Below, one piece after another: positions 45,940 to 57,805 of a stretch of DNA of 64,000 nucleotides. Under the pieces are notes generated by a model. That model was given only the letters and a program-made list of their open reading frames with translations, was not told the DNA's origin and searched no databases. Made by a program: the position numbers and the translations under genes. How positions within the stretch are numbered: the stretch's first letter is position 1; every line of letters starts with the position of its first letter. Origin of the DNA: Aspidapion aeneum (taxonomy: Eukaryota > Arthropoda > Insecta > Coleoptera > Brentidae); contig CAUYVT010000048.1 of NCBI GenBank assembly GCA_963576565.1, forward strand, positions 1 to 64,000, in the 5' to 3' direction.

Positions 45940-46407
45940 CTATACTTTAAGGACTTGTTCCAAGTATATCTTGAAGAGCGTAGGCGAGATACAGCATCCT
46001 TGTTTAAGACCTTTATTTACTTGAAAGCCTTTGGTTAGTTTTGCTTTTATTTTAACTTTTGCCTTACTATTGCGGTATAACTCTTTGATGGCCTTAATTA
46101 GTTGTACGCTTATGTTTGTGTTTTCCAACGCTTTCCAAAGTAGATTTAGTGGTATACTATCATATGCCTTCTGCAAATCGACGTAAAGCAGATGCAGCTC
46201 TTGTCCGTATGCCATTTTCTTTTCAATAACTTGGGTTATACTAAAGAGATGATCTGAAGTCGATCTACCCGCCCTGAAACCAGCTTGTTCTTCTGCCTCC
46301 ATGTCTTTATATTCGCTCTCCACTTTATTTCTTATTATTAAATTAATTGCTTTAGCCAAATTTTCAAGTGCAACGTCTGGCAATGCTTCAAAAATTTTTA
46401 TTGACAT
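45940..46407 (-). pseudogene. RTE reverse transcriptase fragment, copy C
   Basis: A 155-codon frame covers the finger and palm region: EQAGFRAGRSTSDHLF, LLYVDLQKAYDSIP (first catalytic Asp) and KGLKQGCCISPTLF. It then runs into frameshifts and a deletion before the FADD box (45870-45905). Not functional. Confidence 0.88.
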
Positions 46408-46434
46408 TTTATCCTATTCTCCCCAGCAAATTTT

Positions 46435-46659
46435 TTTATATAGTGTAATGATTTCATATTTTCACTAGATGTTTTTAGACCATTTGTGACCCATGGCTTT
46501 TTGTTTTTTTACTTAATATTTTTATGGAAAGCAAAGTTTAAACTTTTTTTGAATTAAAAGATGCAAGTACGTTCTGGCTTTCCAATACGCGCGGGTATAG
46601 GTTAGGTTAGGTTAACGCGCTATTGTGAATACACGCTAATTTTATACGCCCTTCTAGTT
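46435..46659. other. Gpdh1 intron sequence
   Basis: Short region with a GGTTAGGTTAGGTTA tract near 46600. No gene. Confidence 0.35.
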
Positions 46660-47770
46660 CAATGAATAGAGGCCAAAATAGGGGGGTTACCCCACACAAG
46701 GTCCGGTAGTTCTGAATTTTGGATATGTGGTTAAGCTCAGGTGGGTGGTTAAAAATCTGAGATTTCGTCACCCCCACCCCTGTGCTCCCTCTGCCATCTT
46801 GAAAAAACCATCAAAAATTGGCACATTTTTTAGTTTTTTGCCTTTAATTTCGTTCCAGTACACTAAATCGAAAAAAGAGTTGTATGAAATTTTTTAGAAA
46901 ATATAATTATCTACAATTGGGTGGTACTATGGTTGTTCTGCGAGCAGTAGTAACGGAGCTAGGTAATTTCCAAAATGACTAAAATCACGTGCTTGGGCAA
47001 ATTTTCAGATTTGTTCTACTTTAGACGGCATAAGCTCCGAAATACTTTGTTCTAGGGTAAAAGTTCTAAGAACATATCTTGTAGAGAATTTTATCAGCTA
47101 CAAAATCCATTCTTTAAATATATTTTTAAATATTGTTATGGAGTGGGAGTAACTTTTAACTTAAAGTAAGTAAGTTAGAAAATAATCATTTTTTAAAATT
47201 TAGTGCTTTAAACGGCACGTTTTTTATTTATTTTTATTTTTTTGTGTAAATTTAGTGACGTACAAAAAAGTAAGAGAGCTTAGGGGTCAAACACCTCCTT
47301 AAACTAACCACCTCTTCACAAACCCCCCCAGATCCCCCAAAATCAACATATTTGGATTTTCTCAAATTTTCTCAAAAAATACGCTTCTAAGAGAAAAATG
47401 TGTAATACACTTTATTGTAGACAATGAAATTTCCTTTTAAAAAAGGTACAACTCGATGGGGGTCAACTATTATAAACTCTTCAGCGGCGTCCGTTAATTG
47501 AAGTAATTTAAAAAAGTAAAAAAATATACATGTTTTTTCCATGATTTATTCGATTTTTTTTTAAACCAAGGTTTTAGTGTACTGGAACGAAGTTACAGGC
47601 AAAAAACTACAAAAAGTGCCAATTTTTGATGGTTTTTTCAAGATGGCGGAGGAAGCACAGGGGTGAGAGTGACAAAAACTCAGATTTTTAACTACCCTTT
47701 CGACCTTAATAACATATCCAAAATTCAGAACTACCGGACCTTTTGTAGGGTAAAACTCCTCTATTCATTG
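46660..47770. mobile_element. 1.1 kb long-inverted-repeat element
   Basis: Arms of about 200 bp (46660-46865 and 47570-47770) begin CAATGAATAGAGG and include GTCCGGTAGTTCTGAATTTTGGA. The centre contains a unit of the GCGTCCGT repeat also found at 32880-34740. Confidence 0.75.
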
Positions 47771-48312
47771 TACTATTCGCGTCATTTTAAACACGAGCCA
47801 TTATGAACCCGTGCTATTTTGAACACGGGCTATTATGATCATACGCCATTTTAAAGACGAGCTATTTCATTACATAGCCACAATATAACAACCTTTCGTA
47901 AACCGATGATTTGGCGAGATATGGCTGTACGATCATGATGTGTATAATAGTGAACTAAAAATTTAACATAAAATCCTCTAAATTTGTTTCAAAATAACCA
48001 CTAATTCTTTATAAAGCAGATTTCGTAACCCCGTATATAACATACTATAATTATCACATTTTCGAACTAATATTATATTTTACGTAAATATAGATAATTT
48101 CACAATATTAAAATATAATAATTTCCCAATTTTAAAAGTTCAAATGTCACAAAAAACGATAAGTAACCATTAATTTTGCTAAAAATTTTTCAAAAATCCT
48201 AAATCCCCCATGACATTCTTTTTCTCCAGTGAAAAATTTTCCTTGGATACTTGACTATATCAACTCAAACAAAAGGCGGAATAACACAAGGCTCGTTTGC
48301 TAAAGTAGAGGG
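47771..48312. other. Gpdh1 intron sequence
   Basis: The first 100 bp contain imperfect AACACG(G/A)GC(T/C)ATT(T/A)T repeats. The remainder is AT-rich with nothing recognised. Confidence 0.35.
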
Positions 48313-48689
48313 AAAGGTACTACCATAACAAAAACATTTCATGTAAAAAAAGGCCAACGCGAAAATGGCATTCCGTAAAAAGAATTGAGATAAAAGTAAA
48401 GCCAAGTTCTCCAATACAAATTTCAAAATGAAAGGTTCTTACTAGTTTGGAAATATTTTTTTAAACTTTGCTATTACAGCCAAACTTCTTCATGTTCAAT
48501 TTAGCACTGTGCCTAATAGTCATTTACAGCCGTAATAGCCAAGTTTAGAAAAATATTTCCAAACTAGTAAGAACCTTTGATTTTGAAATTTGTATTGGAG
48601 AACTTGGCTTTACTTTTATCTCAAATCTTTTTACGGAATGCCATTTTCGCGTACTTGGCCTTTTTTTACATGAAATGTTTTTGTTATGA
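48313..48689. repeat. Inverted repeat with about 165-bp arms
   Basis: Arms 48313-48482 and 48528-48689 are reverse complements with few differences, including CTAGTTTGGAAATATTTTT and GGCATTCCGTAAAAAG. Confidence 0.85.
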
Positions 48690-48794
48690 TTTCACTTCTT
48701 TTTTAAAGGAATTGGATAATACTTAATTTTTAAAGTAGTAAAATATGCGGAATATTGTTCAAAACTTTTGCAATGCCTTACTTAAATTTTTGAG

Positions 48795-49935
48795 GTTTTT
48801 TAATTTTTTTCCATGGTTTTATCGTAGTTCCTATTAACCTTCCAAAGCTCAGCTCTCTAGCGTTTCTGAAAGTGCACAATGTTACTTTTACATAACTTTA
48901 TATGTATAGGGGAGGAAAGTAAATTAAAATATTGGACTTTCGAAATTTTTTTTCATGGTTTTATCATAATTTCTATTAGCATTCCAATGCTCAGCTCTCT
49001 AGCGTTTCTGGAAGTGGGCAATGTTAGTTTTATATAAATTTACATTTATAGGAGAGGGAAATAAATTAAAATTGTCGTGTTTTTAAATTTTGTCCTATAG
49101 TTTTATCGTAGTTCCTATCAGTCTTCCAATGCTCAGCTCTCTAGCGTTTCTGGAAGTGGGTAATGTTACTTTTACATAATTTTACATTTATAAGGGAGGA
49201 GAGTAAATGAAAATATTGGACTTTTTAAATTTTTTCCCATGGTTTTATCATAATTTCTATTAGCATTCCAATGCTCAGCTCTGTAGCGTTTCTGAAAGTG
49301 TGCAATGTTAGTTTTATATAAATTTACATTTATAGGAGAGGGAAGTAAATTAAAATGTTGGTGTTTTTAAATTTTTTTATATAGTTTTATCATATTGTCT
49401 TTCAGTCTTAAAAAGTTCAGCTCTCTAGCGTTTCTGGAAGTGGGCAGTGTTACTTTTACATAACTTAACATTTATAGGGGGAATTTTTTTCTATAACTTT
49501 ATCATAGTTACCATCAGTCTTCCAAAGCTCAGCTCTCTAGCATGTATTTATAGAGGAGGGAAGTAAATTAGAATTTTAGGGTGTTTTAATTTTTTCCAAT
49601 AGTTTTATCACAGTTCCTTTCAGTCTACCAAAGCTCAACTCTCTAGCATTTCTGGAAGTGGGCAATGCTAATTTAACATAACTTTAAATGTATAGGGGAG
49701 GGGAGTACATTAAAATTTTGGGGTTTTTTGATTTTTTCCTATAGTTTTATCATAGTTCCTATCAGTCTGCCAAAGCTCAACTCTCTAGCATTTCTGGAAG
49801 TGGGCGATGCTACTTTTATATAACTATAAATTTATAGGGGAGGGGAGCAAATTAAAATTTTGGCGTTTTTTGATTTTTTGCAGGGGTTTGGTTATAATTT
49901 CTATCAGTCTGCCAAATTTCAGCTTTGTAGCATGT
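48795..49935 (+). repeat. Tandem repeat of about 140 bp, eight to nine diverged units
   Basis: Each unit has CATGGTTTTATC or a relative, then CCAA(A/T)GCTCAGCTCTCTAGC and TTTCTGGAAGTGGGCAATG, with variable spacing of about 105-150 bp. No coding frame persists. Confidence 0.85.
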
Positions 49936-50930
49936 ATGGAAGTACAGTAGAATATTGATGATCTATACATGAGTGAGTCAGTAAGTGAGTGGCAATTTCG
50001 ACGTTTTTTGAAATATCTACTTTATGGAATTCTATGAAACTTGGAGGGGTTGTTAACTCCATGGAGATCTACGACTGTCCAAATTTTGAGATTCGTAGCT
50101 CATTCCGAAGTAGAGTTTTAGGTAGGTCAAATATCGGCTGAAATGATTCCAGAAAAGATGGTTACGGCGCGCGAACTTGGCGAGGCACTGCCGTGCCCTC
50201 AGATTTGACGCGACCAAGTCGACACCGGGGTACGATTCGGTGCGAGTAATTTGGCGCGTCGCCGTCTGCGTAAAATACCCAGCCCAAGTCTTACATTCTG
50301 TGCACTGTAGAATTCCATAACCATATTTTATGTCGCCTTCGAATCGCGAAATATAAAAAAGATTAAATAATATCTTTATTGCCAGCGAAATCACGTTTAA
50401 ATGACAAAGCAAAAAGTTACACAATTTGTATGATCATGATTATTCTTGTAAAGTTTGTTACTCTGTAACCTAAGTATGTTATTAATAAATAAGATTATGT
50501 AATTATAAAAGGTGTTCTTTTTTAATTATAGTTCAAAATTTTCTTTCTTTTATTTCTTTCTTTCAAACAAAAATGACAAAAACACACATAAAAACATTAG
50601 GAAAGCGGTAACCCAAACACAAATAATTATTTAAAATACAAATACCTAAAATTTGTTTAATGTCACGTTGAAAACTTAGCTCGAAATTTAGGTATTTGGT
50701 AGAGGAACTTGGGGGTAAAAAGGAAATTTCACATAAGCACATTTATAGTAAAAGGCATTTGCAATAATAGTGTGTTTGATAGTAGTAAAAAATATATATA
50801 TATTTATTTTTAGATATCTCTTTAGGTCTTGGGAATGCTAAAAACAAATTTTTTGTTTAATTTTTTCTCAAATTCATAGTTCTTTTAATTTAAAAAATTC
50901 ATTGAATTCAAACAATTAGTCACGTCATTC
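49936..50930 (-). other. Repeat flank with an unassigned 123-codon frame
   Basis: A GAGTGAGTCAGTAAGTGAGTG tract follows the tandem repeat. The minus-strand frame at 50424-50053 contains a CxxC pair (LQCTECKTW) and ARQCLAKFARRNHLFW, with non-random composition in its last 75 residues. I do not recognise it; it may be a fragment of a transposon gene. Confidence 0.3.
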
Positions 50931-51106
50931 AAAACAGGCGGTCTACCAATCAGTTGCGAGTGACGTCACAAAACAGTAAACGCCTCCAACGAACCTATCT
51001 TCTGTGTTATTTTCTTATGGATGGTAATGTTTGCTTTGGTTTAAAGTGCGAATTATCGTCCTAAATTAGATTTTATTTGGTGTTTTGCTTATAAAAAACA
51101 TTTTCA

Positions 51107-51222
51107 ATGGAAAACGGATTCTTCAAAGCCGATAGTTCCAACTTGACAATGCTGAATTCCTTTATGGTTGCCAACAACAGTGATTTTTGTTCTGCGGAAT
51201 TTAGAAATGGTAAAATGTTGAT
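51107..51222 (+). pseudogene. First coding exon of a transposon-type gene (FFKADSSNL family)
   Basis: Reads MENGFFKADSSNL followed by FMVANNSDFCSAEFRNGK, then a GTAAGT donor. The pattern FFKxDxSNLP...FMVA...FCSAE recalls, from memory, the start of insect transposon-encoded proteins that continue into a zinc-binding region and a YqaJ-type nuclease. No continuation was found downstream, so this is an orphan exon. It points towards the THAP exon at 51762-51942. Confidence 0.5.
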
Positions 51223-51419
51223 GTAAGTATTCGATGAGTTGTTTTGTATATAACTGAAAGTTTTTTTACGATATTCTTCGCCTACTTTTACTCATTTAGA
51301 TTTTGAGGTTAGGTTATATGTTTTCCATATCATTGAGCAACTGTAATAATAAATTAATTCTCAGAAAAAAAAAACAAAAATAAAAATCATCTAATAAACC
51401 AAGGGGGGGACAGGTAGGC

Positions 51420-51610
51420 AAAAAGTATACAACGACCAGCAATACTTGAAGTACTGCATAGGTTACACTGCATAGTCCTGCGTAGGTACTGCCTATGCAC
51501 TGCCTAGTCTTGCATATGCACTGCTCGGTCGTACATTTAGCCTGCATGTGCACTGCCTAATCCTGCATTTAGAGGTACTCCCTAGTCCTGCCTAATAACT
51601 GCCTAGCCCC
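51420..51610. repeat. Short irregular TGCCTAGTCCTGCAT-type repeat
   Basis: About ten degenerate units with CTGCCTA, GTCCTGC and GCACTGC motifs. No gene. Confidence 0.6.
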
Positions 51611-51761
51611 GCCTAAAAATTTGTACATCTTTCTGCCTATTATAGTTGTTCACCCCTTGTAAGAAACATAACCTCAAAAATTTCATCGTCATGTACGAAA
51701 TAGTTATATATATTATAGACAACGTGAGAAAAATTAATAGAAACAATTTAGTTATTCTCAC

Positions 51762-51942
51762 ATCAAAGTGATCTTCACAAATGTAAAGTGAAGATGTTAG
51801 ATAAGGCCCTTGGGTCTCTTCGAGCAAGTTCTAGCCACTTTTTCCGTTCTTTTACTGCTGTAGGCACATGAATAAATAGTTTTTCAGGTGTTTTCATGCT
51901 AGTATTCGAACACTGAGGCACTACACACCACTTATAGAACAT
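51762..51942 (-). pseudogene. THAP-type zinc finger exon with one frameshift
   Basis: Reads MFYKWCVVPQCSNTSMKTPE, then KERKKWLELARRDP, then in another frame SSLYICEDHFDV before a GTGAGA donor. The C-x4-C, the WLELARR-like helix and the CEDHF motif fit the C2CH THAP domain, the DNA-binding domain of several transposases. A single frame change between the two parts makes it non-functional. No further exons were recognised. Confidence 0.65.
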
Positions 51943-52510
51943 TTTTTTACATAAAAAAAACAGTAAAAATACAGACCAAAAACAAATAAATACTAGAATG
52001 CCGTGTATCTGTCCGCGAATTTACTGCGCTGTGACGTCATTGCAACGCCATGCTAGAAATGAGCGTTTTAGCGGCAAATTCAAATAGGAAATTAGAAAAC
52101 TTGATTTTAAATGTATTCATGATAAAATATACTATTTTAATAATTTTGCGTAGCAAATTAGGGATCTATGTATCATTCTAAACTCTTTTCTAAAATTTGT
52201 CAAATACCATATTGTAGAGAGGCGATTATAAAATGCGGTCTCAACCAACTACGCGCAGGGCAAGGTTGGCAACGAAATACTTTTTTCATTAAAAATATGC
52301 TGATGAAATCTACAGAATATCCCAAATAAATCCTTTGGGTAATTTACTTGAGAGTTGGCTTTGTTAACAATTTGTAGGTAGGTACCTAGTAGTTAAGTTA
52401 AATTTTGGAAATTTATATATACAGTGTGTCCACGGATAGAGTTACCGTAAGGTATAAATGACAAAAAAAATCGATTTAGATTCTGATTTTCTGGGAATCG
52501 CTCCTGCTTG

Positions 52511-53653
52511 CATTGGCGTAGCTAGCCTTGCTTTTCAGGGGGGGCCGTGGCCCCGGTCTATCTTGAACAAAAAGCAAACATAGGTTTTAAACAGTCGTGC
52601 AAAGTGTGCAATGAATAAAACAAATTTAATAATACATTTACCAACTTATTTATATGTATACACAGGAAGTATGTGATTCAACAATTCTACAAAGAAAGTT
52701 TTCTACGTCGCTGACTGAAAGCGTCTACCACACTGTCTAAGTCGACCTCAACATCTTTTTCAATGAATAACAATCACAAACCTGAGTGTCTCTCTTGAGT
52801 CATAGTTGTTCTAAGCCAATTAAAAACTCTCCTCATGGCAGAGAAAGACCTCTCGCAAGTTGCACTTGAAATTGGAAGAATACTCGCAACTTTAAAAAGT
52901 TGGTAGAGGTTTGGATAGGGGTTTTCTGCTATATGTTGTTTGATAGAATCATGACCAACAGTTTGATTTAACCGAAAAATACAATTCTTTAAAACGTTCA
53001 TTTCTGCTCTTAGAGTAGAAGAATTAATATTAAAAATTTCCCGGTATTGCTCGACGAATTTATTCCATTTAACGACGTGGGAAAACTTAATATGAAAATG
53101 GTTATGATATTGTCACCAAAATCGGAAAATTTTATTAAGACACTAAACGCTAACCTCAAAGAAACTAAAAAGATAATTATATTTATTTTAGAAAAACAGT
53201 TTAAAAAGGTCTTTTATAACCTTACGACATCTACAACCCGATTTCGGAAACAGAGGGGCAAAGGTCGCTTCTTTATTAAATGCGAAATTTAACTTACACT
53301 TCTATAATATTTTACAAGATGTCGCCAATATGTATAATAATTATGTTTAAATTTAAAAAATATTTTCGGGAAATTGCATAAGTGCAGAAAAGTTACCGAT
53401 AATTTAAAGAGAAAAAGCCTAATTCCGCAAGACAAGGGCTTTTTCCTGAAATGTAAACATTATCTGAATGATTTTAAATTTTAATGCACCTATTTTATTT
53501 GAATATTTCCCGAATAATAATAGAAAAGTATGTATTTTCAGCGTCATGTTCTTTTACTAGTAGTCGGTAAGGGAGGCCTAAAATATCTTAGGGGGGCCTG
53601 AGGGACTTCAGGGGGGGCCAGGCCCCTCCTGGCCCCCCCTAGCTACGTCAATG
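52511..53653 (-). mobile_element. hAT transposon, internally deleted, 8-bp duplication CCTGCTTG
   Basis: Begins CATTGGCGTAGCTAG and ends CTAGCTACGTCAATG; CCTGCTTG is repeated exactly at 52503-52510 and 53654-53661. G-rich runs follow each end. A remnant of the transposase remains (52774-53001). Confidence 0.92.
52774..53001 (-). pseudogene. hAT transposase C-terminal dimerisation domain remnant
   Basis: The 75-codon minus-strand frame contains YPNLYQLFKVASILPISSATCERSFSAMRR split by short spacing and then WLRTTMTQER, the classic C-terminal hAT dimerisation motif. Upstream transposase regions, including the catalytic residues, are absent, so the element is non-autonomous. Confidence 0.9.
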
Positions 53654-53689
53654 CCTGCTTGGTCCTAAACTAACATGTTACGAAAATGA

Positions 53690-53985
53690 GACAAATCAAT
53701 TAATATACAGGGTAGTTTAGTAGGATGATTTGATAAAAAGTGTTAAGATTAAAGTGCCTTTGTTTTAAGAAAGTTATTTAGAATTAAGAGTGATTCTCAA
53801 TTTTCAGAAAAATGAGATTAAAATCGTCTAAACAAAATTTTCATAATCGACTTATAAAATCAGAAATGACTGATTTTTCTAAAAATTGAGAATCTGCCGT
53901 AACTTTAGAATCTTCTTTTTCTTAACCTTAACACTTTTTATCAAATCATCGTACTAAACCATAACCCTGCAGGTTACAACCTGAA
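53690..53985. mobile_element. About 290-bp inverted-repeat element
   Basis: ACAGGGTAGTTTAGTAGGATG at the left and CATCGTACTAAACCATAACCCTG at the right, followed inward by GATTTGATAAAAAGTGTTAAG and its complement. Non-coding. Confidence 0.7.
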
Positions 53986-55592
53986 CCGTTTCAAAACCAA
54001 CACACACCAACATTTCCGCGCACTTGCCGCTTCTCGAGCGTGATAGGGATCTCCTTGCGAGTGCGCATACCCGTAAAAAAAAAAAACCACCTACAAAGTT
54101 TTTAGTTATAACATGAATTATTAAGCAAAATATAGTCTACTATATTCCGAAAACAGTGTATTGATACGATGCTCCGTTTTTAGCATTTTTTAAAGTTTTT
54201 TATTGTCAAAAAACTGTCATGAGCGTTAATGGATTTTGACCATCAGACTAATCAGCTCGTAAGAGTGTTCGAACCATTGAGTTGTATAACGCCCTAAAAG
54301 GGCGTTAGAGACGGAAAGACAAGGCATTTTTTATTGACCCTATCCAATTTGGTTCCTATGGTCGGGTATTTCTTTTACACTAAAAACAGAGATAGACATT
54401 ATTGAACATGTGAAACGGACAAAGATAGGGTGATTTTGCATGCTAATAATACCCTAGATAATATAAGGGTACTTTTATCTCTTTCACACTGACGGCATAA
54501 GTGCGACAGAAAAGCAGCTGGCTACCTTTAATCCACCTGCCGTATTTTGAGTGATTCTACCTGTTAGTCCATGTATACAGGGAAAACTGATAGACAATGT
54601 TGTCTAAGTACGGAAATGATTTTTTTTGAATTTTGTGCGGGAATATTACAAAAAGAAATCTTAAAACGTTTAAAAACAAGTTTAGAAGTAACTATTTGAG
54701 TTTAAACATGGTCCAAAATTGTTTTTTGTGCAAAAGAAGAAAAAAAATCCATAAAAAAACAACATTTCATGGGTAAGTCGTCTTGACGGATAGTTTTTCC
54801 TAAAACACGAGAAAGTTCAGTAGCGTCACGATAGATAGTTTTTTCTGCGACCGTGCGATTTTACCCTCACACATTTTGATTCAGAAAGTGTCACTTCCCC
54901 GCACTTTTTTTTGCATTGCATGAAAATTAACAAAAAGTATTTGATTTTCTTAAAAATGATTTCTTTTTAAATTCTTACATACCGATTTTTATCCAGTTGT
55001 TTTTGTTTTTTCGAACCAAACTTTTGACATGTCACGGTCGAGTTTCATACATCTTGATGAATTGTTACACACACTGATCTATGTTTTTATAAATTTCGAT
55101 AAATTTAATGTTTTTTGCGGACTTTACAGTAATTTTAAGTTAAATTTTGGTCTTTCATCGCGAAAGTATATATTTATTATTATATGACCACCGCGACCGG
55201 TCTACAGGCCGGTATCATATGTTTATGTCCTTCTAATGTCATTTGACTATCATGCTGTCTTACTTAATAAGGTCACTTAGTTTAATTAATAATTTTGTCC
55301 TACATAATATAAAAGAAGAATAGAAACCAACAAAAAATTTGTGACACTTCGATTACCCATTTTCTTTGATTGCGATGGATTAGGGTGACCAGATTACGGT
55401 TTATTAGGGTGCCCAGAGTGCCCAAAAAAAGATTTTAAAAAATTTCCCTAAAAAAATTGAAGACCAAACACTCACTCGCCACTCAATGTTTATGGTCGCA
55501 TACACTAATCCTAACTCGATTTCCGACGATTATGGACAATGGTTACCCCCTGGACATAAACCTAACAACTTTTACTATATTTATTAACAATA
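53986..55592. other. Gpdh1 intron sequence, nothing recognised
   Basis: Mostly AT-rich. A perfect short hairpin AACGCCCTAAAAGGGCGTT lies near 54288-54306. No gene or complete element. Confidence 0.4.
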
Positions 55593-57172
55593 GGTAGGTT
55601 AGGTTTGGTTAGGTTTGGTTAGGTTTGGTTAGGTTGGGTTAGGTTGGGTTAGGTTGGGTTAGGTTGGGCTGGGTTGGGTTAGGTTGGGTTAGGTTGGGTT
55701 AGGTTGGGTTAGGTTGGGTTAGGTTGGGTTAGGTTGGGTTAGGTTGGGTTAGGTTGGGTTAGGTTGGGTTAGGTTGGGTTAGGTTGGGTTAGGTTGGGTT
55801 AGGTTGGGTTAGGTTGGGTTAGGTTGGGTTAGGTTGGGTTAGGTTGGGTTAGGTTGGGTTAGGTTGGGTTAGGTTGGGTTAGGTTGGGTTAGGTTGGGTT
55901 AGATTGGGTTAGGTTGGGTTAGGTTGGGTTAGGTTGGGTTAGGTTGGGTTAGGTTGGGTTAGGTTGGGTTAGGTTGGGTTAGGTTGGGTTAGGTTGGGTT
56001 AGGTTGGGTTAGGTTGGGTTAGGTTGGGTTAGGTTGGGTTAGGTTAGGTTGGGTTAGGTTGGGTTAGGTTGGGTTAGGTTGGGTTAGGTTGGGTTAGGTT
56101 GGGTTAGGTTGGGTTAGGTTGGGTTAGGTTGGGTTAGGTTGGGTTAGGTTGGGTTAGGTTGGGTTAGGTTGGGTTAGGTTGGGTTAGGTTGGGTTAGGTT
56201 GGGTTAGGTTGGGTTAGGTTGGGTTAGGTTGGGTTAGGTTGGGTTAGGTTGGGTTAGGTTGGGTTAGGTTGGGTTAGGTTGGGTTAGGTTGGGTTAGGTT
56301 GGGTTAGGTTGGGTTAGGTTGGGTTAGGTTGGGTTAGGTTGGGTTAGGTTGGGTTAGGTTGGGTTAGGTTGGGTTAGGTTGGGTTAGGTTGGGTTAGGTT
56401 GGGTTAGATTGGGTTAGGTTGGGTTAGGTTGGGTTAGGTTGGGTTAGGTTGGGTTAGGTTGGGTTAGGTTGGGTTAGGTTGGGTTAGGTTGGGTTAGGTT
56501 GGGTTAGGTTGGGTTAGGTTGGGTTAGGTTGGGTTAGGTTGGGTTAGGTTGGGTTAGGTTGGGTTAGGTTGGGTTAGGTTGGGTTAGGTTGGGTTAGGTT
56601 GGGTTAGGTTGGGTTAGGTTGGGTTAGGTTGGGTTAGGTTGGGTTAGGTTGGGTTAGGTTGGGTTAGGTTGGGTTAGGTTGGGTTAGGTTGGGTTAGGTT
56701 GGGTTAGGTTGGGTTAGGTTGGGTTAGGTTGGGTTAGGTTGGGTTAGGTTGGGTTAGGTTGGGTTAGGTTGGGTTAGGTTGGGTTAGGTTGGGTTAGGTT
56801 GGGTTAGGTTGGGTTAGGTTGGGTTAGGTTGGGTTAGGTTGGGTTAGGTTGGGTTAGGTTGGGTTAGGTTGGGTTAGGTTGGGTTAGGTTGGGTTAGGTT
56901 GGGTTAGGTTGGGTTAGGTTGGGTTAGGTTGGGTTAGGTTGGGTTAGGTTGGGTTAGGTTGGGTTAGGTTGGGTTAGGTTGGGTTAGGTTGGGTTAGGTT
57001 GGGTTAGGTTGGGTTAGGTTGGGTTAGGTTGGGTTAGGTTGGGTTAGGTTGGGTTAGGTTGGGTTAGGTTGGGTTAGGTTGGGTTAGGTTGGGTTAGGTT
57101 GGGTTAGGTTGGGTTAGGTTGGGTTAGGTTGGGTTAGGTTGGGTTAGGTTGGGTTAGGTTGGGTTAGGTTGG
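55593..57172 (+). repeat. Telomere-like array of alternating TTAGG and TTGGG
   Basis: About 158 units of the 10-mer GGTTAGGTTG, that is TTAGG alternating with TTGGG. TTAGG is the usual arthropod telomere repeat. The array starts with TTTGG variants, shows GGGCTGGG near 55667, two GATT variants near 55902 and 56407, and one half-unit phase slip near 56041. It decays into GGTTCGG-type sequence after 57172. It lies in Gpdh1 intron 2. Confidence 0.95.
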
Positions 57173-57805
57173 TTCAGTTTGAGTATGTTCGGTTAGGTTC
57201 CGCTAGGATTGTTTAGGTTAGGTTTAGCTATATTCGGTTAGGTTCGGTTCAGTTTAAGCAAATCGAACCGAACCAAACCGAACCGTTAGATTCGGTTTGA
57301 TTTGGTTCATTTCGATACGGATGGGTTCAGTTTGCTTTTGTTCAGTTAGACCTTCGATAAATTTTAAAAAAGTAAATAATTATTAATTTTTAGTGTTTTA
57401 AGGAATAAAAATTGATATAATGTTCAATTAAACTAATTTTTATTTGTAAAAATGTAGGAATCATAATTTTCTTGATTTTGTTTTGAATTTCATGCTTTTT
57501 TAAAAATTGTGCATTTTCATAAAAGGACCAAAAAAACTGACCCGATTTCGATCAGTGACCTTAGTTATTTCAAGTTTTTGTTGACAGCTGATAGACGTCA
57601 GGGACCGTTTTGTTTCAGTTTGAAATGAGAAAATGCTTCTTTTGTAGCAATTTGTATGGGTTTTAATGGGGTTTTAAGAATGTTTCAATTTCAATTTTTT
57701 TAACAAAATCAACGATAGTCCGCAATTTTTTTTTTAGAAATCACTATAAAATGTTTTAAGAAAGGTGGTAAAACGTACCAGACCCCTGAAATGTGTTGCA
57801 GTCTA
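57173..57805. other. Gpdh1 intron sequence after the telomere-like array
   Basis: Opens with degenerate GGTTAGG and GGTTCGG tracts, then AT-rich unique DNA. No gene. Confidence 0.4.

Larger units (their letters stand above)
42961..46430 (-). mobile_element. RTE-type LINE copy C, split by the short DNA transposon
   Basis: Minus-strand retrotransposon in two parts, 46430-45707 and 43044-42961, separated by the insertion 43045-45706. The parts rejoin at the duplicated ATTTATAC, matching the continuous sequence in copy B near 61515. The 3' end is lost into the octamer array. Confidence 0.88.
50930..52230. mobile_element. Probable deletion derivative of a two-gene transposon
   Basis: Two first exons of different transposon-type genes face each other (51107-51222 plus, 51762-51942 minus), with a TGACGTCA-containing stretch outside each (near 50970 and 52033). 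THAP transposase plus YqaJ-type nuclease is the gene pair I associate with ISL2EU-like elements; this link is inference. Exact ends were not located. Confidence 0.4.

Noticed and set aside
53047..53292. 81-codon plus-strand frame inside the hAT element
   Set aside because: It lies opposite and beyond the transposase remnant, is mostly Lys/Ile/Asn rich from AT composition, and shows no domain.
55593..57172. A true chromosome end
   Set aside because: The array is internal, flanked on both sides by intron sequence of one gene.
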